Shown here one piece after another: positions 21,651 to 30,841 of a stretch of 64,000 bases of DNA. Every line of letters starts with the position of its first letter. The stretch's first letter is position 1. Source of the stretch: Agrypnia vestita (lineage: Eukaryota > Arthropoda > Insecta > Trichoptera > Phryganeidae); assembly GCA_016648135.1 (NCBI GenBank), contig JADDOH010023091.1, forward strand, positions 62,001 to 126,000, given 5' to 3'. Position numbers and translations under genes: made by a program. The notes under the pieces were generated by a model. It saw nothing but the letters and a program-made list of their open reading frames with translations. It was not told the origin of the DNA and ran no database searches.

Positions 21651-21941
21651 GGTTGTAAACAAAAAATCTAAAAGAAATACAATTTGGATCAAATAAAAAA
21701 AATCTACATCTGCTACTGCTGCTTTTATTTTTGTGTGCATGCAGTTGAACAATATTGTGAACTATATTTCTACTCACTTTTCAGAGGTGTTGCCATTTTT
21801 GGTGTTTATAAGCTACACCAAAATATTCCGGCCTGACATTCTGTAGGAGTACTTCAGTTTCCAACTATGAACAGTTGAACATGTTTTTTTATAATTAATC
21901 CAATTACATATGGGGCAGGTAATTTTGTGATGTGTGCAATG

Positions 21942-23110
21942 TTACGTTTGACATAAATTGCTGTACCTCCTCCCCTGTATGTAGTTGGTCGTTTCTGTAG
22001 CGGTAGAAGTTTGGAAGTTTGGATTGTGTTTGATGGTTTGAACTCTAACTAGAAGGAGATTGAATGAGTGTCTTCTGACAAAGTCAGTCAACTCGTATCG
22101 ATCTCTTTCCAGTCCATTCGCATTCCAAAATGCGATGTGTAGTGAGGATGGGTTAAAGCTAGCCATTGGAATTTTTAGTTTGTGTTGAGGAGGCTGATGA
22201 GTCGTGGTGACTCAGAGATTATTATGGAAATGACTTCGGCTCCAGAGGAGGCCGAGAGAAGACGTGGGAGAATTTCAATTATTAGTTTGATTATGTTTTT
22301 TATGCCGGGGGTTTGTAGGGTTGATAGAATGGAACCGAATCCATTGAAATTGAATTGGGTATTATGTGAAGTGGAGGTTGGTGGTATGGGGATTTGTGTG
22401 TTAGTGGTGGATGGGTTGATAGTTGCTCTAGAATAAGAAAGATTTGGAGTGGTGTGGCAGGATTGTGGGGGGAGTTCCGTTGTTGTTTGGTTTTGGATGT
22501 GTGCGCTTCTTGGGGCTGGGTAGAAGAAACGTCCTTTGTAGTTGGCTGGATGGATACCTGAACATTTGGCGCACTTTGGGGGGCCGTTTTCTCGTTTTTT
22601 GGTGCATGTAGAGGTTAAGGCCGCATTTGACGCATCTGGGAGGGGCTCTGCACATTATTGAAGAGCGGTAGAACAGTTGGATCTTTGGCATTGCTGGGGA
22701 GCGTCTTTTTTTTGCGGAGTTTCTCGATTTGGATGCGTAGGTGGAAGATTGAAGTGATATTAAAAATTTCCTTTCCTTCTGGGGAGTTTGTTAATAGGAT
22801 TAATACAAGTGGCATTATTTTTCTGGTTGGTCCAGTTTTCATACGATTGACTGATACTACTGGGATGTTTGGTTTCAATTCTTCCGTGATGTCTTCTGGG
22901 ATCCCACGCAGAACAATTTTGAGTCTTGTCTTGTTGTGGTACAAATGAGTGGAACGGAGTACTGGATTCTTCCTATGTAATTTTGGTTTCCGGAGTAAGC
23001 AAATTTTTTCTTTTAAACGAGATGCTAAACTTTCAGAAGCTTGTTTTGGTATCAGATCTTTCAGATCTCTAGTCATTAAGTTCTTTCTGATTAAATGGTT
23101 GAGGTTCTGA
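21942..23110 (-). pseudogene. Jockey-type LINE fragment (ORF1 end plus ORF2 start)
   Basis: 22166-21942 reads LHIAFWNANGLERDRYELTD, the N-terminus of the Jockey endonuclease, nearly the same as in the element at 30842-33554. 23076-22428 has VNRMKTGPTRKIMPLVLI and TNSPEGKEIFNITSIFHL with knuckle residues (CRAPPRCVKCGLNL), matching ORF1 of that element. The order is as in the full element, but frameshifts are frequent and the reverse transcriptase is absent. It is an older relative of the copy at 30776-35800. Confidence 0.75.
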
Positions 23111-23114
23111 AAGG

Positions 23115-23600
23115 CTACATTTGTAGTCTGAATCGAGAGTCTTCACTTAATGTATTTCGTTCGGGTTCACAGAGATTTGGATCATCAGAAGATTTAGATG
23201 TGCTTGGTTCTACCTCTTGCAATTTTAATTGAGGTCGTTGAGCAGAAGATAAGTTAGGATATGACCACTTACTTCGATTTCCACGGTTAACTCTGTTTAT
23301 TTTCACAACGTAGAAGTAGCAATCGACATGATGGTTTCGAGGTTCTCGCCAAATCTTGGGTTACGAATATTATTGCATCTCTTTTTCCACAGGACCGTAA
23401 CCGTAGACATACCACACATTCTGGCATACAATATGAGGAACCCATGGCTTGTCCTAATTACACAATTTTATTTTAAAGTATTGATGATACGCAGTTTTCA
23501 CAAAGTCCGATATAGGTTGACGATGTTTTGCAAATATATGTCACCACAAATATAGCTAAAACAATCGGGATTAAGCACACAACATCTTCTTGACGAAGCC
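23115..23600 (-). pseudogene. Transposon-associated Cys-rich protein fragment
   Basis: The minus strand reads CCVLNPDCFSYICGD, FVKTAYHQYFKIKL, DKPWVPHIVC, KIWREPRNHHVDCYFYVV and KWSYPNLSSAQRP. This succession is that of a protein family scattered repeatedly in arthropod and cnidarian genomes (CxxC start, then FGIPMxWREPxxHxxDCYFC). Its function is not known to me. Three frames and stops are needed, so it is broken. Confidence 0.55.
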
Positions 23601-23658
23601 ATATCGAAAACAAAAAAATATATTGTGTCCAATAAAAAACGAAAATCTAAGTAAAAAT

Positions 23659-23818
23659 AGTAAATGAGGGTACTTGGCTATAACTCAAAAACAACAGCTG
23701 TTAGAGAAAAATTGTTGCCATTTTTAAAAAATATGCATAGTAAATGAGAGTAGTTAGCTATAACTCAAAAACAAAAGCTGTTAGAGAAAAATTGTTGCCA
23801 TATTTAAAAAATACGCGT
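23659..23818. repeat. Direct repeat, two copies of an 80-bp unit
   Basis: AGTAAATGAG starts both units (23659 and 23739). The unit continues with GCTATAACTCAAAAACAA and GCTGTTAGAGAAAAATTG, with few differences between copies. Confidence 0.85.
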
Positions 23819-24010
23819 CAATTTGAGATAGAAACAAAAAAAATCATTTTTTTTTTTACATCTCAGACCCACAAAACATCACATTGATATTTGTCTGTAG
23901 GTGCATCAATACATATATATAAATAAATTGTATTTACTAGAAATACATTCATATTAATTAATTACAATAGATCTTATAAACTCAAATACAAATCAACAAT
24001 ACAAAAAAAT

Positions 24011-24480
24011 CTAAGTAGAGGCTATATTGAAAGCCTTTCGGCCTGATTCACCTTCATGCCAAAGCAAACAAACTGCAGGTTTATTTATTCCCAGTTGGGC
24101 TAATGATTCATTAAACATTACAAGTTTTCTTGAGAAAAATAAATCTTTTGTTGATAATTTTGGCAATGATATCACTTTTTGCATGTCCACTGTATAAATA
24201 ACAGTCTTTCTAATTGGATCACCGGCATTTTTTTTTTGATCTTCAATCAAATGCTGTCTTGATATTTTTTTATTTAAAAGGTGCTGGGGAAATTTTGGAC
24301 AGGTGTTGCAGTTGGTATATTCCGAACAGTTGTGAATATCATGTACATCTTGGTTTGTTTCCTGTAGAACTGATCTGTTTCCTGTTCAACTTCTTGGAGA
24401 GCAGATCTTGCATTTGGAAGAATGCTATGTTCTTTGCGTTTGGTGCAGATGTCTTGAACGGGGCATGCTTTTGCTATATT
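24011..24480 (-). pseudogene. CGGQN-family fragment, copy E
   Basis: The minus strand reads YTVDMQKVISLPKLSTKD, LFFSRKLVMFNESLAQLG and LLWHEGESGRKAFNIAS, the middle part of the family just before the CGGQN-type motif. Further upstream, DICTKRKEHS continues in another frame. The C-terminal half is absent. Confidence 0.6.
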
Positions 24481-24946
24481 CTTTTTTTTTAATAATATTG
24501 TAGAATGAAGCCCAACTACATTTATTCTTGATGAGTCGCTCAGTTAGCATTTCAAAAATAAGGGAAAATGTACGGCCAATGGACAAATATCGACAATTGA
24601 GATTCAAAATAAATTTCCAACATGGAAACATAACATTGAGCGTTGATAGTCACGATAGTCATTCAAGAAACATGCGGACGGCAAAACCCCAGTATTGTCC
24701 GGACCAAACCATGGCAACGACTGAAAATGGACCCTCCCGATACAATGAGACCACTCCAAAGTTCCTACCCCCCACCACATGTGCCGGCCTTTCAAAACTG
24801 CACTGTCTGTTTTGCCGCACCCGGTATAACAATATTATTATTGTGATAATAGGGGAATTATATACTTCTGAACTATACAGTATTAGTGTAGTTCAGTTCA
24901 AATAGTTAATGCGATGACATTGGTCTAAAGCTTTCGATGAACTCAT
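24481..24946. other. Unassigned
   Basis: Short open stretches on both strands (minus 24425-24631, plus 24643-24846) without recognisable motifs. Probably transposon debris. Confidence 0.3.
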
Positions 24947-25870
24947 CTATTTCTTTAACTTCTTCTTCCATATCTTCCATCTTCCATAAATACGTGAGGT
25001 GAATTTTATTTGCGTCTTAGATCTGGGGCAGCTGACACACTTGCAGATATTGCACCAATGCCTTTTTTGAAATTGGCTTTGACCACAGTTTGAACATTGG
25101 TCTTTGTATTGTTTTATTAATTTATGCAGCTGAGGTTTTGACAAATTTCAAATAACACTTCTGCATGTCAACTTTCTTCACATTGTAGTTAGAGCAGGAT
25201 CGTACTGTTTGTTGTGGTATGATGCGTTGTCCACGACCAGCACGGAATTCTCTTCAAATTGGATGTCATTATTTTTTAGCCACTTCTGCATGTCAACTTT
25301 CTTCACATTGTAGTTGGAGCAGGATCGTACTGTTTGTTGTGGTATGATGCGTTGTCCACGACCAGCACGGAATTCTCTTCAAATTGGATGTCATTATATT
25401 TTAGCCACTTCTGCATGTCAACTTTCTTCACATTGTAGTTGGAGCAGGATCGTACTGTTTGTTGTGGTATGATGCGTTGTCCACGACCAGCACGGAATTC
25501 GGTGGCAGATTTGGTAGCAATTTGGAACGCAGTCATTTTTCGTAATTGCTAAAATTCATATTATCGTGGTAATCTCCGGTTTTAGTGCCTGCTTTAAATA
25601 CAAAAAGGGCATTTGGAACAAATCCAGCATTAGATCTCGCGTGCAAAATTACTAGTCACTTACCTTTGGATATGGGTCTCTTCAAACCTTTGGTGGTTCC
25701 ATCTCCTCAAGTCTTATCGGTCTACCTTCCCTGTATTTTATAAGCTGTTGGAGTTATTCTATTCTTAATAACCGAAGATTGGTCTTTTCGATTAATAGTT
25801 TTGTTATTTTCTGTTTTTTTCCATCGGAAGCCAAGTTCCTTCAAAATTCGTCGTAAACTCCGCTCCCGTC
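24947..25870 (-). pseudogene. DD82E (Sailor-type) transposase, second copy, with internal tandem duplication
   Basis: The minus strand shows SLRRILKELGFRWKKT (DNA-binding segment, 25870-25790). A deletion follows. Then come AGTKTGDYHDNMNFSNYEK (about 25580) and NSVLVVDNASYHNKQYDPA (catalytic Asp), and finally KPQLHKLIKQYKDQ near 25130. These align in order with the copy at 14935-17519. The segment with the catalytic Asp is repeated 2.8 times in tandem with a unit of 125 bp, which shifts frame at each copy. The terminal glutamate region is missing. Its upstream end is fused in frame to a Penelope fragment. Confidence 0.7.
25156..25500. repeat. 125-bp tandem repeat (2.8 copies) of transposase catalytic sequence
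   Basis: CACTTCTGCATGTCAAC begins each unit at 25156, 25281 and 25406. The third ends early at about 25500. Units differ at only a few bases, so the duplication is recent compared with the decay of the gene. Confidence 0.92.
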
Positions 25871-26960
25871 CGTCTTGTTTATAAATTAAATCATTGAATT
25901 CAAAATAATTTTGTGATGTACAGACGTCATAAACTCTAGTCATTTCTTTTACAAATGTTTCATCCAAAGCAAAATCACAAAGTAGTTGTATAAATACATT
26001 CTTAGCATCTTCTACTGGAACATTGGTGAACAGATTAAAAACATCAAATGAAATGATTTTAGAATTAGGCGGAATATCTAGATTTTTAACATTTTTAATA
26101 AATTCAAAGGTATTTTTAACACTGTATATCGGTGAAAACAATTTATGCGCGATTATTAATTGGTTGAGTTTCTTACAGAGGTAATAATTAGGGGCACTTA
26201 CGTATGATACTACCAGGCCTAATCGGTACGTTAGTTTTGTGTAGTTTGGTAAGTCCGTACATTCAAGGGGCTTGATGATTCATATTAATTAGGAAATTCC
26301 CATAATAACCAGTAACAGTTGGACACTGTTTAATTGTTTCTTTGATTTTAGTTTGGTATTTTGCAGTTGGGTTTGTTTTAAAAATTTGGAAGTCATCATT
26401 ATTAAGAAATTCGTTACATTTATTTAAATAATAGGTTTTATGTAGGATTACAATACTGTTGCCTTTATCTGATCATTTAAGAGTAAGATTTTTATTAATA
26501 AGAGACTTTCTTATATTGTTCACTAAATGTATTTCGCGGTTATCACTATTCTTGACTTTGGTTATATTCTTGAATATATCCATATAACGATATTTCAAAG
26601 ATGGTGATTCCTTGGTTAGGGCTGCATCAGTGTCTACTGCCAATTGGATGAGAGGTTTGCTTTGGTTTTTTTAAAATATTTTTTAAAATATTTTAAACCT
26701 TCTTTAAAAGGTTTGTTTCTTTATCAGACAAAGTATGTCTTGATAAATTAACTACACAATCACTAAATTTATGAATAGAGGATGCTTCATTATTTTTTGG
26801 TGTTCGGGGACTTTTTTACTACTGATTTTTAATAAGTGATCCTATTTTTTTTACTAATTTCCTTTTAAATGCCTCAATGCTTGCAATATGTCGGATTTTA
26901 TCATCCAGTACGTCCCATTCAATTGGGTGCAAATATATGTATGATCTTTTTGAAGCTTTG
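25871..26960 (-). pseudogene. Penelope-like element reverse transcriptase, 5' part
   Basis: The minus strand reads SYVSAPNYYLCKKLNQLI (about 26200-26140), then VKNTFEFIKNV, KIISFDVFNLFTNVP and FEFNDLIYKQ, the motif order of Penelope-like reverse transcriptases up to motif A and just before motif B. The YxDD motif and GIY-YIG endonuclease are missing because the fragment ends at 25871, where it is fused to the DD82E transposase. The 26200-26960 part carries weak upstream Penelope sequence with many stops. Confidence 0.7.
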
Positions 26961-27904
26961 ATTTTAATTGTTCTGTGAAAACACTTCCGTTTCAGCATTG
27001 TGGGGGATTAGATTGGGATACACAAATCATTGTTTCTTCTCATAAGAGACAGTGGACGTTTGTTCCAAAGGCGATATATGATCTTCGATCTTCCATATGC
27101 ACTTCAGTTCTGTTTTGTTCTCTTTGTTGTTTCTTCCCAAAGCACGAGGAAGGAGATATCTAATATTTACTTATAATCATTGTACAAGTCTTGGAGACAG
27201 TATTTAAACAAGTTCCAGGTATGAAATGTAATGTACCCTGCTTTTCACCGGTAATTATTTCAGTTTGAATTAAATTGCTACTAATGTTTCTTACAACCAT
27301 TCTTGTTCCATTACATTAACCATCCCTGATAGACAAGTTTCTAAGAAGAATGACAACTGCCCCAATTTTTAAATTTAAAGTGTGTGGAGGAAAATCCTTA
27401 GGGTTTATGCTATTTAAAAATTGAACTGGGAAATTAACCTATTCATTTACATCTGTAGAATCTAATCTACCATCATCATTAATAAAACTATTGATATGGA
27501 GATATCAAATGGGCTCAGTGAGAAGACAGTTTAATGGAGACAAAATATTGTTTATTCAAAAAAACAAGTTCAAAAAAATGTTCACAAAATAGTCACAGAA
27601 TTATATACAAATAGGTAGTACAAATAATAATAGTAGTGTCCGTATCGTAATCATAAAGTGAAAATATCACGCAGTCATTGGGCTATCCGGCACAGAAGCT
27701 TTTTGAATCATTCGCACACTGGTACTTAACTCGGAGACGCCTCGCAGAGCGGCGGCGCGGCTCAGAGATGCCTCACAGAATGGGTGTTGACTCGACGAGG
27801 GGCGATGATGATGATGATCGACACAGTGATAGGAGGGCGGCCGTGGTCAGTGGGCGGCGTATAGGCGGCGCTCGGCAACTGACCATCGCTTGCGTGCAGC
27901 GAGT
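26961..27904. other. No gene recognised
   Basis: Mostly AT-rich. 27680-27900 is GC-rich and contains a GATGATGATGAT microsatellite near 27805, next to the left end of repeat R copy 2. Confidence 0.35.
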
Positions 27905-28430
27905 GTTTAGTACAGAGCGGTCCCATCCCTCGCGAGCGGGGAGCGCTGCCCGCTCGGACCCATCTTTTGCTCATCCCATCGTTCGCCGCTCTGATCTCCG
28001 ATACTCCGATCAGTCGTCCTTGACGTTTCGCCGCAAGCACCGGTTGTGGCGGGCGCGACGCGCGAACACGAATGAATGCCATATTTTACCCTAGTTTTTG
28101 ATGTTGTGTTTATTTATAATATAATTGATCCTTATTTATAATAGTATGATATATTACAACGTGTATATGTATATACACATATAATATAGGTATTTATATA
28201 CCTAAAATCTTTAATGCGTGCGGTGACGTATAAAACAACACTTAATTAAAGCTGGAAATAAAGATAAAGGGTTTAAAAAACAATGTTTTAACATAGAATG
28301 CTAAAATAAACACACAAGGTGCAATGAATTAAAAATGTTTATAAACAAATTTAATGTTTTTGTAAAAAGTCGCGTACACACTGATAAACATAGATTTAAA
28401 TGTTTTGAAAACCGCATCCAAAAATATGTT
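27905..28430. mobile_element. Repeat R copy 2, left part
   Basis: Begins TTTAGTACAGAGCGGTCCC and follows copy 1 (19277 onward) through the GC-rich block and into the AT-rich interior, with the stretch 19430-19780 missing. It stops at ATGTT (28426-28430), where the 8.9-kb insert begins. The right part resumes at 37327. Confidence 0.75.
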
Positions 28431-29902
28431 TGGTTCGGCTCCGGGTGGCTCCCCTGAGCCCCGCTGTCACTGATGGTGTGGTGCACTTGTCCACTTCGTT
28501 GCGGGAGGGTGGCCATGGTCCTCAATCCTGAGGTAGCCACTGGTCCCATTATGACTGTCAGCCAGTCCGAAAATGACTGGCAAGTTGGAGGTCCCGGCTT
28601 CCCCACCAGCGAGTGCAGCCACAGCATGCGGGTTTCGCTTGGCAACTTTCCCACCATGTCGGTCAGAATCGGCAGAGACGTCAAATGGGACGGGTCGATC
28701 GCTCTGATCGTGGACACCGCGTTCCTAATGATGAGGGCGTAGTCCAACACCGCGTCCACTGGTGCGCTTTCAGCGATCACTGGGTAGCGGCGCACCTTCA
28801 TCAGCATATTGTCTATGACGGCCCTCGGGTTTCCGAAACGATCCTGGAGCGTCCGCATGATCTCAGCGACGCTGCTCGGATCAATCAGCATCGCTGACAC
28901 GGCCTCTCGCGCTTTCCCCTTAAGCGCGGTCTGCAGACGGATGAGGTTCTCATGGTCAGCGAACCCACACAGCGCCGTGGATTGATGGAATTGGGCGAAG
29001 AACGTCGGCCACTCGAACGCTTCTCCGTTGAAGTGGGGGAGCTCCTTCATCCCACATTGTCGCGCCATTATCATTGAAGCAGGGGGCTGGCTTTGGTCCA
29101 TGCCAGTCCCTCCTTGGTTCGGCCGCAGTACCACGGTCATTGGGTCCTGCTGGTTTAGCACCCATTCCCTGGTGAAGGCGCTGGTGCCTGGCTGGGTCGA
29201 GTGCCCAGTGGAGGCAGGTCCAGCTGCATCGTTTGCGTGGTATCCAGCGATGGCGTTGTTCCATGGGCCTCCTCGCCCACCCATCTGTGCAGCTGGATTG
29301 GTGGCCGGCAGCGTGCTTCCGACGATGCCCTCCACGCATTGGCCAGCGTTGGTGATGGCTGCTGCGCATTGGCCTGCATTGGCCCAGGTTGGTCCGGTAG
29401 TAGCAGCAGGTTGGCTTCCATTGGTCCATGATGATCCGGCGACAGCAGCAGGCTGGCCTCCATTGGCCCACGATGGTCCAGCTACAGCAGCAGGTTGGCC
29501 TCCATTGGCCCACAATGGTCCAGCTACAGCAGCAGTAGGTTGGCCTCCATTGGCCGTGGAGGGTTGGCCTGCATTGGCCCACGATGAAGCAGCATGCTGG
29601 CTTCCATTGGCTGCAGCAGGTTGGCCGGCGTTGGTGATGATGGGCTGGCCGGCATTGGGCCAAGCTACGCCAGCATTGGCCACTCCAGGCTGGCCGGCGG
29701 GTGGCCCGCCCGGTGGGTAGGTGGGCGCCCAACCCTGTGGGTGGGTGGGCGCCACCCCCCGTGGGTGGGTGCCACCCACTGCGGGTGGGTGGGTGGGTGC
29801 CCCACCCTGTGGGTGGTGGACCACTGCCATCCCCACTGCGGCCTGCGCGTCCCCTGGGAGGGCGTTACCAGCCGTGATAATACCTTCAAAGGAGGGTCTC
29901 AC
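28431..29902 (-). pseudogene. BEL/Pao gag, copy 1 (main part)
   Basis: The gag gene of a BEL/Pao LTR retrotransposon. The DUF1759-type core (LPHFNGEAFEWPTFFAQF, LCGFADHENLIRLQTALKG, MRTLQDRFGNPRAVIDNMLM) lies around 29035-28790. It is preceded by a low-complexity region with about 14-residue repeats rich in Gly, Gln, Pro, Ala and Asn. The frame runs out at 28431 into repeat R, so the zinc-knuckle and pol regions are missing here. Upstream, a homopolymer of ten C (29947-29956) separates it by one frame from the N-terminal part. Confidence 0.8.
29365..29580. repeat. 42-bp minisatellite within gag
   Basis: GGTTGGCC-type unit starts occur at 29409, 29451, 29493 and 29538, with periods of 42, 42 and 45 bp. 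All are multiples of three, so the gag frame is kept. Looser versions extend on both sides. Confidence 0.8.
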
Positions 29903-30434
29903 TCCTTCCGAGACGCCACTGGCTGCATCCGCCGCCGCTGGTAGTACCCCCCCCCCTCAGGGCACTGTCGGCTGCCGCCGGTGCTGCCATCTCGGTTGCG
30001 GCCGCGGAAGGTCCTTGCCTCGGGCCGTTGTAAGAAAGGCCCTTTTCAGGGCCACCCTCCGGAAGTGTTGGCTGCGGCCTCTGGCTGGCAGCCTTCATGC
30101 GGACCATTGTTTCCGCGTGGTCGTGGCGTAGTTCCGTGTTCACCTGGCGCAGATCACCTATGCGCCGGCGCTCACGGCGAAGCTCCTCTTGAAGTCTCCG
30201 GACGGTGTCCTCAGTGGAGCGTGATGACCGGCTGGATGAGCGGCTTCGGCGGGACTCGGATCGAGTTCGCTCCGATGCCGCTGACTCCCCCCGTCGCTGG
30301 CTGCCGCTCCCCTGGTACTGGGCGTCGTCCTCCATGTACTGCGGCTCATCCCCAGCGTGCGACATCCTGGTTGGCTCTGATGACGTGAAGCGAAGACCAG
30401 CAATCCGTCTCGACAGGACCAGCTTGTTCCGCAT
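29886..30434 (-). pseudogene. BEL/Pao gag, copy 1, N-terminal coiled-coil part
   Basis: Reads from ATG at 30434 (MRNKLVLSRRIAGLRF); a second Met 22 residues on (MSHAGDEPQYMEDD) is an alternative start. A Ser/Arg-rich stretch (RSESRRSRSSSRSSRS) is followed by a heptad-like coiled coil (VRRLQEELRRERRRIGDLRQ). It ends in frame 1 beyond the C10 tract, where the main gag frame begins. A one-base homopolymer slip would explain the break, by sequencing error or by mutation. Confidence 0.7.
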
Positions 30435-30841
30435 AGAACAGGCAACAAAGGGGCGGTCCGCTGATTCCGCTTCAGAAGCCTTCGGGATGTCTCACACAGC
30501 ACGGGCGCACCGTGTGAGCAGCTGGAAAAAGAGGGATATTAGTACACGGGAATGTGCACCAGAGGCGACAGCAAAAGTATTTGCTATGAGCAGAATGTCT
30601 AACTCGACGAGGTCGTCAAGAGTAAATCGTCTTAAAAAAGACGGTTAACTTAACTATGAATGAGCACAGAGTGTTAGGGGCGAAGCCCCCTTGTCTCCTT
30701 TATCTGCAGTATCACGGGATTGGGAATGGGTCCCCGAAGAATGGGGTGCTTTTGACAGCACAGTCATGCTAATAATTTTTTTTTTTTTTTATAATACTAA
30801 TTTCCTAAATGTGGGCATTAATGCCTCTTTTCACCCATTCT

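Noticed and set aside
24643..24846. Possible retroelement protein with Cys-x2-Cys
   Set aside because: Too short and no second landmark; left unassigned.
29028..29720. Plus-strand open frame of 230 codons, repetitive Gly/Trp/Pro-rich
   Set aside because: Antisense of the BEL/Pao gag minisatellite; the minus frame has the recognised gag domain.
28956..29732. Minus-strand frame of 258 codons rich in Cys/His
   Set aside because: Shifted reading of the same gag repeat; the apparent Cys/His spacing is a by-product of the 42-bp repeat.
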